Positions 50,049 to 57,404 of a DNA stretch of 64,000 nucleotides are shown here, in pieces. The notes under the pieces were generated by a model. It saw only the letters and a program-made list of their open reading frames with translations, was not told the origin of the DNA and did not search any database. The number at the start of each line of letters is the position of its first letter. The stretch's first letter is position 1. The position numbers and the translations under genes were made by a program. The DNA comes from a virus: positions 1 through 64,000 of the IMG/VR virus record IMGVR_UViG_3300032213_001568; one strand, given 5' to 3'.

Positions 50049-50354
50049 ATGGAACAATTAACAAGTAGTCAGATACAAGAAAAGATTAACAACGGGGAAG
50101 ATTTTATTTTAAAGATGTATGCCACATGGTGTGGTCCCTGTAAACAATTAACAGAAGAATTAAAGAAAATTACAACTGATGTGCCAATCTATGAATTTGA
50201 TGTTGAAAGTGATATTTTCTTTTCAAAGAGTTTGGGTGTTAGAAACGTACCAGTTTTAAAATTCTATAAAGAAGGTGTTGATACACACACAATGGTTGGT
50301 TTAAAACCTGCTGATATAGTATCATCATTAATCCTTGAACACATTGAAAACTAA
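50049..50354 (+). CDS. Thioredoxin
   Basis: A 101-residue thioredoxin fold protein with the classical active site WCGPCK (Cys28, Cys31), the cis-Pro region VRNVPVLKF near residue 63-72 and a Gly in the final helix. It is slightly shorter than host TrxA (about 105-110). It would reduce ribonucleotide reductase or virion protein disulfides. It is directly followed by a glutaredoxin-like gene (1-nt overlap). Confidence 0.9.
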   Translation: MEQLTSSQIQEKINNGEDFILKMYATWCGPCKQLTEELKKITTDVPIYEFDVESDIFFSKSLGVRNVPVLKFYKEGVDTHTMVGLKPADIVSSLILEHIEN

Positions 50355-50626
50355 TGGCTAATTTATTGGTAGCATACACAATGAAAGGATGTCATTGGTG
50401 TACGGAGTTTAAAAAACAACTCAAAGAAAACAAAATTAAGTTTAAAGAAAGAGACATTGAAAAATACGAAGAGGAATATAACCTTTTTGTTGAAGTGACT
50501 GGTAACGATTTTGTTCCAGCATTTATGATTGTGGATACTGTAACAGAAGATGCTAAATTATTTGCTCCTGACAGAGATTTTCAAGATATCAACGAAGCTG
50601 TTGGAATTATCAAAAATATTTTGTAG
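50354..50626 (+). CDS. Glutaredoxin-like protein
   Basis: A 90-residue protein with CHWC at residues 13-16 (YTMKGCHWCTEFKKQL) and the cis-Pro site NDFVPAFMIVD near residue 50-60. The pair of redoxins likely supplies reducing power for deoxyribonucleotide synthesis, although no ribonucleotide reductase lies in the window. Its end contains the promoter of the next gene. Confidence 0.8.
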   Translation: MANLLVAYTMKGCHWCTEFKKQLKENKIKFKERDIEKYEEEYNLFVEVTGNDFVPAFMIVDTVTEDAKLFAPDRDFQDINEAVGIIKNIL

Positions 50627-50631
50627 TTTTG
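50601..50631 (+). promoter_or_regulatory. Bacteroidota-type promoter TTG-N20-TAGTTTTG
   Basis: TTG at 50601-50603, 20 nt, TAGTTTTG at 50624-50631, then 4 nt to the ATG at 50636: predicted leaderless start. Confidence 0.6.
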
Positions 50632-50635
50632 TTCC

Positions 50636-51163
50636 ATGAAGGAACTAACATTTAAAAAGAAAGGGGTAGTTCATACCCCTTTGACATTTTGGCAAGTTGA
50701 CCCAACATCAAAGATTGCTATCTATCAAGGTGGAAGAGGGGCTCGTCCTGATTTGGATTTCATAGTAAAACATAAGGAAGAAGGTAAGAGACTACGAACA
50801 CCATCACATACACATTGGATTGTTGATTTGATTGCTAAGAAACAATGCGCTCCGAATGTTATTGTAGGATTTATTGACGACCTGATAAAAATCTATGATG
50901 AAACCGAACCATTTAATTGTGAGACATCAAGAGACACCTACCAATTACAGTATGTTAATAAACTCACACCAAAGTATCTTGCGTTACAAGGATGTGGTTA
51001 TTATTCTATTGAAGTTTTAATTTCTTTTGTTGAGTTGTTTTCCAAGTGTGAAAAACAAACACCAGGTGCCTTCATGTTCCGAAACCTATTGGTGATGGTT
51101 AAGCAATATATTGATGGTGAAAGAGACTTCTACCAAATCGTTGGTTATTCTAAACGTGTTTAA
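50636..51163 (+). CDS. Hypothetical protein with own promoter
   Basis: A 175-residue protein (MKELTFKKKGVVHTPLTFWQ...). Alpha/beta with no known catalytic motif; the segment YQGGRGARPDLDFIVKHKEEG could be a substrate loop. It has a strong leaderless-type promoter and no co-transcribed + strand partner. It overlaps the convergent minus-strand gene by 4 nt. Function unknown. Confidence 0.55.
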   Translation: MKELTFKKKGVVHTPLTFWQVDPTSKIAIYQGGRGARPDLDFIVKHKEEGKRLRTPSHTHWIVDLIAKKQCAPNVIVGFIDDLIKIYDETEPFNCETSRDTYQLQYVNKLTPKYLALQGCGYYSIEVLISFVELFSKCEKQTPGAFMFRNLLVMVKQYIDGERDFYQIVGYSKRV

Positions 51164-51792
51164 ATAACGTTCAGGAACAATTTAGAAGGTAGTTGGTAGT
51201 CATCTGATACCTTACCTTCAAAGTTGTCGTTTAATATAGATAATAGAAGTTCTGAACTATAGTAACTATCTGATTTTACCTTTGTGAACTTCAGGTTACC
51301 CTCATTACTTTCAAATTCTAATCTAAGGTTTCTGAACTTAAAGTACGGTTGTGATTTCTCCGAGATTTTATAAAGGTAAGAATAAAGATTACCTAAATAG
51401 TTTTTAGAATATCCGTGAGGGAATGTTGATTGTATTGTTATTGATGATAGATTGTTTGTTGTGAAAGTTTCAGGATATTCAAATACGAATTTGGTATCCT
51501 CAAAGTTAGTGTCTTTGGTGTCGTAATCTATGATGTCTAATGTTTTAAGGTTAAGTCCTGTTAGGTCTGAATAGTTATCTTGGTGTTCTTCTATGAACTT
51601 ATCTGTAATGTTGTTAAGAACAAGAACGTTTGGGTTCTTTGTATAACCTTTAATTATGAATAGACTATTACAATCAACGACGGATAGTTTAGTTTTGTAA
51701 GTGTTATTTTCACTTACTTCTTGACATAAGAAATCTGCAAACTTATTAACAAATTCCTGATTTAAAATACAACTCTCTTTTTCCATATTCAA
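51160..51792 (-). CDS. Hypothetical protein, minus strand
   Basis: A 210-residue protein (MNMEKESCILNQEFVNKFAD...). Mostly alpha/beta, Asp/Asn-rich, no motif known. A block of four to five small and medium minus-strand genes begins here (51160-53360). Function unknown. Confidence 0.5.
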   Translation of the reverse strand: MNMEKESCILNQEFVNKFADFLCQEVSENNTYKTKLSVVDCNSLFIIKGYTKNPNVLVLNNITDKFIEEHQDNYSDLTGLNLKTLDIIDYDTKDTNFEDTKFVFEYPETFTTNNLSSITIQSTFPHGYSKNYLGNLYSYLYKISEKSQPYFKFRNLRLEFESNEGNLKFTKVKSDSYYSSELLLSILNDNFEGKVSDDYQLPSKLFLNVI

Positions 51793-51827
51793 TTTTAGAA
51801 CTAAAATTTTAAAGGTTAAAGTCTAAA

Positions 51828-51923
51828 TTATTTTCTATTGTATTTAAAATATTCTTTTCTGTCTCGGATGACTAAAGAAACGTTAAAAAATAAAAATATT
51901 GAAATAAAAATTAAACTAATCAT
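51828..51923 (-). CDS. Tiny predicted membrane peptide
   Basis: A 31-residue frame MISLIFISIFLFFNVSLVIR followed by DRKEYFKYNRK: one TM segment with a basic tail. It lies alone in a 200-nt gap between two minus-strand genes. There is no other support; it may be a chance ORF in A/T-rich DNA. The rest of the gap shows nothing recognisable. Confidence 0.3.
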   Translation of the reverse strand: MISLIFISIFLFFNVSLVIRDRKEYFKYNRK

Positions 51924-51993
51924 ACCAATATATAGGTATAGAATGTTGAAAGTGTGTTAAGGAATTATTAACAAATCTTGAATAAATTTATTA

Positions 51994-53106
51994 TTATAAA
52001 TAACTATTAAACTCAATATTAAGACATTTTTTAACGTCACCAAAATCAGGGTAGTCAGGAACTCTACCAGAATTCAACCAATTTAAGTCACCATTATCAA
52101 ATAAGTTTTTAAGTAAGTCGAGATAACCTCTGAAATAATTTAAATTTTCATATTGGTTATTTACGTTACTTTCAAGCCAAAGTTTAATATTATAATGAGC
52201 GGTTTTTGTTACTTCATATCTTACACCATATCTATCTGTGTATCCAGTTCTAGAGTTGTTGTATTTTTTGTATTTATACTCTTCTGATTTTTTATTATCA
52301 ATAACCTCACCGACTAATTGTCCTATAAGTGATTCATACAATTCGTTAGCATAAACCGACGAATAACAATTTGAGTATAATGAGTATAAATCATGGTTCA
52401 GGTCTAAACTAAGATTATTCAAACAATATTCCAAACAATCGTTGTCATTAATAATTTGTGTTACAATATTCTCATCTAATTTAAGTGTTGACTCATCACC
52501 TTGTTCTTTAGCTAAATCTTCTATGAATTCAGGTGTTTTATATCCAACAGATAACTCACCAAGTTTAAGTAATTCTTCTTTAAGATAATTTTTTATTTGT
52601 TGTTGGTATTCTGGTTCTAGGTCTTCATAAACATCTTTGAATACATCATTTGTTAAATCATCATAAAAATAACCATCATAATCCCCATTTAATATTTCGG
52701 CAATTCTATCTTCACTAATATCGTTTCTACCACTACTAAAGAATTGTGCTAGTTCACCGGAATCTTCTAAATCAACATAATATTTTCCATCAATTTCAGT
52801 TATATCTGAAAATTCCATTTCCATCATCTTATAGATATAATTTGGGTCTTTTTGTATTAATTGATAAATTATTTTATTTTGATAATCCGACCAATCACTA
52901 TTAAAAGGGTCAATGTAATGTGTTAAATTATTTTTAATTATTAACTCAAAAAATTTATCAAAACTACCCATGGCATTTTCAATATCCTCTTCAGTAACAT
53001 CTCCGTTTTGGAATAGAGTAATAAGTTTTACTAACTTATTTTGGAAACCTGTTAGTACGGGTTTTTCCTCTTCTTCGTTTAATTTTTTGAAAATTTTAAA
53101 TTCCAT
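51994..53106 (-). CDS. Large acidic hypothetical protein, minus strand
   Basis: A 370-residue acidic protein (MEFKIFKKLNEEEEKPVLTG...) with many Asp/Glu/Asn/Tyr residues and predicted helices; repeated Asp-Glu-Leu patterns near YEDLEPEYQQQIKNYLKEEL. No known domain. Its start is preceded by a TATTTATA element 3 nt upstream and by a terminator. It resembles in composition the acidic gene at 53451. May be a regulatory or inhibitory protein such as a DNA mimic, unproven. Confidence 0.5.
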   Translation of the reverse strand: MEFKIFKKLNEEEEKPVLTGFQNKLVKLITLFQNGDVTEEDIENAMGSFDKFFELIIKNNLTHYIDPFNSDWSDYQNKIIYQLIQKDPNYIYKMMEMEFSDITEIDGKYYVDLEDSGELAQFFSSGRNDISEDRIAEILNGDYDGYFYDDLTNDVFKDVYEDLEPEYQQQIKNYLKEELLKLGELSVGYKTPEFIEDLAKEQGDESTLKLDENIVTQIINDNDCLEYCLNNLSLDLNHDLYSLYSNCYSSVYANELYESLIGQLVGEVIDNKKSEEYKYKKYNNSRTGYTDRYGVRYEVTKTAHYNIKLWLESNVNNQYENLNYFRGYLDLLKNLFDNGDLNWLNSGRVPDYPDFGDVKKCLNIEFNSYL

Positions 53107-53109
53107 AAT

Positions 53110-53117
53110 TATAAATA
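53110..53117 (-). promoter_or_regulatory. TATTTATA motif 3 nt before minus-strand ATG at 53106
   Basis: Minus-strand TATTTATA, then ATT and ATG. Confidence 0.35.
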
Positions 53118-53118
53118 T

Positions 53119-53144
53119 AAAAAAAGGGGAAAAATTCCCCTTTT
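53119..53144 (-). terminator. Intrinsic terminator of tiny-gene transcript
   Basis: AAAAGGGGAA / TTCCCCTTTT stem (10 bp, 3-nt loop) with T-run on the minus strand. It ends the transcript of the tiny genes at 53169 and 53235, upstream of the acidic gene. Confidence 0.75.
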
Positions 53145-53168
53145 AGTTTTCTTATGTTGCGGGAAAGA

Positions 53169-53210
53169 TTATTTTCCACATCCGCAACCACCACCGCCGT
53201 TGTTTTTCAT
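53169..53210 (-). CDS. Tiny Gly-Cys peptide
   Basis: A 13-residue frame, MKNNGGGGCGCGK. Its C-terminal GCGCGK echoes the MGCGCKK start of the neighbouring small protein, and both precede the same terminator. It may be a very small functional metal-binding peptide or a remnant. Support is weak because of its size. Confidence 0.3.
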   Translation of the reverse strand: MKNNGGGGCGCGK

Positions 53211-53234
53211 TGTTCTTAATTTATTTGAGGTTTA

Positions 53235-53360
53235 TTACTTTTTCTTGTTTTTGTTGTAGTACTTATCAATAGTACTCTGAACTGCGTTTTTAATACTTTC
53301 AGTTCTTAACTTTTTCACCTGTTCAGGTGAAGCGTTTTGTTTTTTACATCCACAGCCCAT
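53235..53360 (-). CDS. Small GCGC-motif protein
   Basis: A 41-residue protein: MGCGCKKQNASPEQVKKLRT ... YYNKNKKK. The N-terminal Cys pair in GCGC may coordinate a metal or accept a lipid or prosthetic group; the rest is a basic helix. Such very short N-terminal CGC proteins recur in large phages, but I know no function. Transcribed before the terminator at 53119. Confidence 0.45.
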   Translation of the reverse strand: MGCGCKKQNASPEQVKKLRTESIKNAVQSTIDKYYNKNKKK

Positions 53361-53427
53361 ATTGTTGGTATTTTATTATAAATATTTACCACATGTGATT
53401 TAATAGTAAATAATATAGTTATTTTAA

Positions 53428-53435
53428 TATTTATT
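53428..53435 (+). promoter_or_regulatory. TATTTATT motif 15 nt before ATG at 53451
   Basis: Gene-oriented element in a 90-nt A/T-rich divergent gap. Confidence 0.3.
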
Positions 53436-53450
53436 AATATAATTTTTATC

Positions 53451-54749
53451 ATGAGAGTTAATATAGATATATCACAAATACAAAAGGTTGTTCAGATGTT
53501 GGTTGAGGAAGAAGGACAAGAGAGTGTTGTTATAACACCTGAGCAATATATTAATTTTTTAAAGTTCACTAATTATAACGGTAAATTGGTTCAAAATATG
53601 AAACAATTCAGAGGTAAAAGGATTGTTATTGATGGTGATTTAAGTCTGAGAGGTACGGATGCTAATAACATCACAAATATCACAGTTAATGGTGGTTTAG
53701 ATTTATCATACACTCAAGTTAATTCTCTTGAGGGAGTTAAATACAAGCATATTTCAACATATGGAACACCGTATGAAAAAATTCAAATCAAAAAACAAAG
53801 ACAGATTGAATTAGCCAAACAAAACGATTTACGACAAGAGGACGAGTGGAATTTAGAAACTGCTACAAGTGATATTGCGATTTTAGCAAATGTTTTATTT
53901 GAGTATCTGACTTCATCTTTTGGTCTTTATGAAGCTAAAGAACCTAATCATGATACAAGGTTACAAGAACTTTATGCTGAAAAAGAAAGAATGGAAGAAA
54001 TTGAAAGAGAAACAGAAGATAATGAAAATCTGATGGATTTAGAGGCAGTTGAAGAAGAAATTGAAGACCTTGAAAAAAGAATTGACGTATATAACTTGGT
54101 TTATGCCTACAAATATTATAGTATGAGAGTTTTCTATGTGTTAACCAATGACTTAGAAGAATCAAAAGAAAGATGGGCGGTTGGTGGTGATTATGATACC
54201 CACATGTCGGCATATGAAAGAATTGATGAATTGATTGATGATATTGGAATAAAAGGTTTTAATTCAAGTTTTGTTGAAGATTATATTGATATTGAAGAAC
54301 TTAAGGAAACTTTTAGAGAAGATGAAGAAAATAATGTTAGAGAAAACCTTGAAGACTATTTTGATGAAGATGAGTTTGAATATTCAGACCCGGAAGTTCA
54401 AAAAAGAATTGATGAACTTGAAGCGAGATTGGAAGATTCTGAAATAGACCAAGAAGAAGCTGATGAATTAAATGAAGAACTTGATGAGTTAAAAGATAGT
54501 GATAAAACTATTCCTGAAAATTTAATTGAGGAAAAGGTTGAAGATTTAATTAGTGATTTGGTTGATGACCCAATGAGCGTAATAGAAAACTACGGTTTGG
54601 AAATTGAAAATTATATAGACACACGAGCATTCAAAGAAGGATTACTTCAATCTGATGGTATCGGTCACACATTGAACACTTACAATGGTGATTACGATAC
54701 TATTGAATTTAATGATGAAACATATTACATTTTACAAATAGAAGGGTAA
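53451..54749 (+). CDS. Large acidic coiled-coil protein
   Basis: A 432-residue protein with a pI predicted to be very low. N-terminal region around residues 55-90 reads like a short pseudo-repeat (KRIVIDGDLSLRGTDANNIT, VNGGLDLSYTQVNSLEGV), a parallel beta-solenoid motif. The middle and C-terminal thirds are long Glu/Asp coiled coils (VEEEIEDLEKRIDVY; DELEARLEDSEIDQEEADEL). No enzyme motif. It could be a scaffolding, DNA-mimic or virion protein. Starts the + strand operon with the next gene. Confidence 0.55.
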   Translation: MRVNIDISQIQKVVQMLVEEEGQESVVITPEQYINFLKFTNYNGKLVQNMKQFRGKRIVIDGDLSLRGTDANNITNITVNGGLDLSYTQVNSLEGVKYKHISTYGTPYEKIQIKKQRQIELAKQNDLRQEDEWNLETATSDIAILANVLFEYLTSSFGLYEAKEPNHDTRLQELYAEKERMEEIERETEDNENLMDLEAVEEEIEDLEKRIDVYNLVYAYKYYSMRVFYVLTNDLEESKERWAVGGDYDTHMSAYERIDELIDDIGIKGFNSSFVEDYIDIEELKETFREDEENNVRENLEDYFDEDEFEYSDPEVQKRIDELEARLEDSEIDQEEADELNEELDELKDSDKTIPENLIEEKVEDLISDLVDDPMSVIENYGLEIENYIDTRAFKEGLLQSDGIGHTLNTYNGDYDTIEFNDETYYILQIEG

Positions 54750-54750
54750 A

Positions 54751-55512
54751 ATGGAAACCAAACCAAAAAAAAGAAGAACGAAAAAAAATAATCATTTCAG
54801 ATTAACGACAGACTGGTTATTAACAGAACCAATTGACTACGAACACAAATATTATATGTTGATGGACTTTTTAAAGTTCTGTGACGATAAGATTGAGAAG
54901 TTTGAGTTATATCCATTATTTAGTGAAATGTCATTACACTTGGCTAATCTACAAGTGATGTCTTCGGAATTTAAATATATTGTTGTTAATAAGAAGTTTG
55001 AAGTTATTGATGATGAAATATTAATTAATGAACTTAAATTCACACCCATCCCAAAATTAAATGATGATGAGTTGGAAGAATTAAATAAGATATTAAAATA
55101 TGCAGGACCAAAGTTTTTTGAATACTTTAATGTTATCAAAGCTCTTTGGACATTAACCTACGACTCGGTTTCAATCAAACACACCAACGAAAATAAAAAA
55201 CAGAATTTAGAAAGAGGTTACTTCTTCACACTTAACGGAAACAACAAAAAGATTTGGAAGTATACAACTGGTGGTATTGATACTGTTAAACACGACAGTA
55301 AGTTTGCGGTTCAGTTAATATTTGATGGGGAAAGTAAGAAGGTAATTAGAACAATATTAAATGAGTTAACTCAAGATATAAGTTTACCCATCTTTGAATT
55401 AATGTCATCCAATGACTTACCATTTGAGAATACACTCCTACCCATCTTTAAAAGAAAGGTATTAAGTTACATAGTTCAGAAAAAAACAATTGTAAATCTA
55501 AAGAAAAATTAA
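54751..55512 (+). CDS. Hypothetical protein
   Basis: A 253-residue protein with a basic N-terminal tail (METKPKKRRTKKNNHFRLTT), followed by a mainly helical body. The segment YFFTLNGNNKKIWKYTTGG could be a ligand loop. No recognised family. It lies 1 nt after the acidic gene, so the two may be a pair. Contains the promoter for the next gene at its end. Confidence 0.55.
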   Translation: METKPKKRRTKKNNHFRLTTDWLLTEPIDYEHKYYMLMDFLKFCDDKIEKFELYPLFSEMSLHLANLQVMSSEFKYIVVNKKFEVIDDEILINELKFTPIPKLNDDELEELNKILKYAGPKFFEYFNVIKALWTLTYDSVSIKHTNENKKQNLERGYFFTLNGNNKKIWKYTTGGIDTVKHDSKFAVQLIFDGESKKVIRTILNELTQDISLPIFELMSSNDLPFENTLLPIFKRKVLSYIVQKKTIVNLKKN

Positions 55513-55520
55513 TACTTTTG
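55490..55520 (+). promoter_or_regulatory. Bacteroidota-type promoter TTG-N20-TACTTTTG
   Basis: TTG at 55490-55492, 20 nt, TACTTTTG at 55513-55520, 4 nt to the ATG at 55525: predicted leaderless mRNA. Confidence 0.6.
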
Positions 55521-55524
55521 TAAT

Positions 55525-55686
55525 ATGGGATTCAACAAAAAAATAATAGGGGAAGAACAAATCAAAAGTTTAGAAAAAGATTTAACTATTATTAATTACT
55601 ATCTCAAAGCCGATTCCATCATTTTTACAAATAACAACGTTGCTAAAAAATTTAAAGAGTATGAGAAACAATATAGACCCGTATGA
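55525..55686 (+). CDS. Small hypothetical protein
   Basis: A 53-residue protein (MGFNKKIIGEEQIKSLEKDL...KEYEKQYRPV), predicted helical and basic. Begins a set of overlapping small genes leading to the DNA methylase at 56056. Overlaps the next gene by 26 nt. No known family. Confidence 0.5.
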   Translation: MGFNKKIIGEEQIKSLEKDLTIINYYLKADSIIFTNNNVAKKFKEYEKQYRPV

Positions 55687-55861
55687 AGTTCTGTTAAGAA
55701 AACTTGAAAAACCAGTTCATATCAATTACATTTGTGATTATATCCTACGAGTTGGAATCGACGAAACAAGAAAACGAATTGAAAAACTTGTAAGTGAGGG
55801 TATACTTGAAGAAAGTAAATATGGAAAAGAATATTATGTCAGAACAAAAAGAAATGGTTAA
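55661..55861 (+). CDS. Small winged-helix-like protein
   Basis: A 66-residue protein from the ATG at 55661: MRNNIDPYEVLLRKLEKPVH ... RKRIEKLVSEGILEESKYGK. The pattern helix-turn-helix then YxVRTK strand resembles a small winged-helix DNA-binding domain (VGIDETRKRIEKLVSEGIL as recognition part). A transcriptional role is inference. It overlaps the preceding and next genes. Confidence 0.5.
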   Translation: MRNNIDPYEVLLRKLEKPVHINYICDYILRVGIDETRKRIEKLVSEGILEESKYGKEYYVRTKRNG

Positions 55862-56063
55862 TCATCCATCACACTATGGTGGTAAAGATAATCCATATGA
55901 GGCAATCAAAGTCATTGACGCTTGGGATTTAGATAAAGATTTTTATTTGGGTAACGCAGTTAAATACCTATCACGAGCTGGTAAGAAAGACAACGTGGTT
56001 CAGGACCTGAAGAAGGCTATATGGTATATTGAAAAAAAGATAGAAAAATTACAGAATGATTGA
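55821..56063 (+). CDS. DUF3310 protein
   Basis: An 80-residue protein from the ATG at 55821 (an ATG at 55836 is also possible). The body VNHPSHYGGKDNPYEAIKVI followed by DAWDLDKDFYLGNAVKYLSR and AGKKDNVVQDLKKAIWYIEK matches DUF3310 (HPSHY... E.I.v... GNA.KY..RaG.K....DL.KA.wY). DUF3310 proteins are common in phages; function unknown, often next to nucleotide metabolism genes. Overlaps the methylase by 8 nt. Confidence 0.8.
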   Translation: MEKNIMSEQKEMVNHPSHYGGKDNPYEAIKVIDAWDLDKDFYLGNAVKYLSRAGKKDNVVQDLKKAIWYIEKKIEKLQND

Positions 56064-56913
56064 GAATTATATTAACAGAGTCCTAAATGGTGATACCATT
56101 GAGGTGATGAGTGAGATGCCGGAAGGATGGGTTGACTTGATTGTGACATCGCCGCCATATAATGTAGGTATCCAATACGACATACATAACGATGAGATTG
56201 TTATGGATGAATATTGGGAGTGGTCTGAAAAATGGTTGACAGAAGCTTATCGTCTACTTAAAGACGATGGAAGAATGGCTATTAACATACCCTATGAAGT
56301 TAATGTACAAGCTCGTGGTGGTAGAGTATTCTTTGCTTCAGAACTATATCAGGTAATGAAAAAAGTTGGGTTTAAGTTCTACGGTATTGTTGACCTTGAA
56401 GAACAATCACCTCATAGAAGTAAGACAACTGCTTGGGGTTCTTGGATGAGTCCATCGGCACCTTACATCTACAACCCAAAAGAATGTGTTATCTTGGCTT
56501 ATAAAAAAGTTCATATTAAGAAAGTTAAAGGTGAACCACAATGGAAGGGTGAACCTTATCTAACTGAAGAGGGAAAGAACAAAGTTGCCTATTCTGAACA
56601 AGATAAGAAAGAGTTTATGGAATTAGTGTTTGGACAATGGAAATACTTTGCGGATACCCGTTCATTAACAAAGGCAACGTTCTCCATGGATATCCCTGAA
56701 AAGGCAATCAAGATATTGTCATACAGAAATGATATCGTATTAGACCCCTTCAATGGTTCAGGGACCAGTTGTGTGGCATCAGTTGTTCATGACAGACGAT
56801 GGGTCGGTATTGAATTAAGTGAAAACTATTGTGAAATTGCTAAACAACGAATACAAAGTTTTGTTGACCAAAAGAACCAACAGAAGTTACAATTTGAAAA
56901 CGGAGTCCAATAA
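56056..56913 (+). CDS. N4/N6 DNA methyltransferase, beta-class
   Basis: A 285-residue protein. The catalytic TSPPYNVG motif is at about residue 32-39, early in the protein, and the SAM-binding VLDPFNGSGTSCVASVVHDR is near 229-248, an order typical of beta-class amino methyltransferases. Position of Ser before PPY is common for N4-cytosine enzymes but also occurs for N6-adenine. No linked restriction gene. It is the third methylase in the window, expressed with DUF3310 and the small genes before it. Its stop lies in the loop of an intrinsic terminator. Confidence 0.85.
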   Translation: MIENYINRVLNGDTIEVMSEMPEGWVDLIVTSPPYNVGIQYDIHNDEIVMDEYWEWSEKWLTEAYRLLKDDGRMAINIPYEVNVQARGGRVFFASELYQVMKKVGFKFYGIVDLEEQSPHRSKTTAWGSWMSPSAPYIYNPKECVILAYKKVHIKKVKGEPQWKGEPYLTEEGKNKVAYSEQDKKEFMELVFGQWKYFADTRSLTKATFSMDIPEKAIKILSYRNDIVLDPFNGSGTSCVASVVHDRRWVGIELSENYCEIAKQRIQSFVDQKNQQKLQFENGVQ

Positions 56914-56926
56914 ACTCCGTTTTTTT
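56899..56926 (+). terminator. Intrinsic terminator of methylase operon
   Basis: AACGGAGT / ACTCCGTT stem (8 bp) with a 7-nt loop containing the TAA stop, then a T-run. Confidence 0.85.
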
Positions 56927-56937
56927 ATTTATTTGTA

Positions 56938-56945
56938 TATTTATA
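56938..56945 (+). promoter_or_regulatory. TATTTATA motif 13 nt before ATG at 56959
   Basis: Gene-oriented element between the terminator and the DUF5856 gene, where a new promoter is required. Confidence 0.4.
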
Positions 56946-56958
56946 ATTAAATGTTATT

Positions 56959-57330
56959 ATGAAAAATTCGGAAGTTGTTAAATTTTTACTAGAAACACAA
57001 ACTCAGTTTAGAATACTACACTGGCAAACAAAATCATTCTCAAGACATGGGGCTTATGGACGTATTTATGATTCACTTGATGATTTGATTGATAAGTTTG
57101 TTGAAGTTTGTATGGGTAAACACGGAAGACCTAGTTTTACAGGTGGTTACACATTAGCGGGTAAAGATATTGAAGAACTTGAGTTAACTGAGTTTATTAA
57201 TTTAGTATGTGAATACTTGGTGGGATTGTCTGAAAGCTACGACCCAAAGATGGACTCAGATTTATTAAACATTAGAGACGAAATGTTAGCGGAAATTAAC
57301 CAGTTGAAATACTTGTTAACTTTAAAATAG
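56959..57330 (+). CDS. DUF5856 ferritin-like protein
   Basis: A 123-residue helical protein. LLETQTQFRILHWQTKSFSR, HGAYGRIYDSLDDLIDKFVE and VCMGKHGRP match DUF5856, a small phage family with resemblance to the Dps/ferritin fold (LHWQT...H.A....D..iD.f.E). Dps-like relations suggest four-helix bundle and DNA or metal contact, not proven here. It is a single-gene transcript between terminators. Confidence 0.7.
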   Translation: MKNSEVVKFLLETQTQFRILHWQTKSFSRHGAYGRIYDSLDDLIDKFVEVCMGKHGRPSFTGGYTLAGKDIEELELTEFINLVCEYLVGLSESYDPKMDSDLLNIRDEMLAEINQLKYLLTLK

Positions 57331-57354
57331 AGGTATATTACTTTTTTACTTTAA

Positions 57355-57385
57355 AAGGTTCATCGTAATGATGAACTTTTTTTTT
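57355..57385 (+). terminator. Intrinsic terminator
   Basis: GTTCATC / GATGAAC stem (7 bp, extended by A-T pairs past one bulged G), GTAAT loop and nine T. Confidence 0.8.
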
Positions 57386-57392
57386 GTTATAA

Positions 57393-57400
57393 TATTTATT
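57393..57400 (+). promoter_or_regulatory. TATTTATT motif 4 nt before ATG at 57405
   Basis: Placed directly after a terminator and 4 nt before the start codon; a clear candidate for a leaderless phage promoter. Confidence 0.45.
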
Positions 57401-57404
57401 ATTA

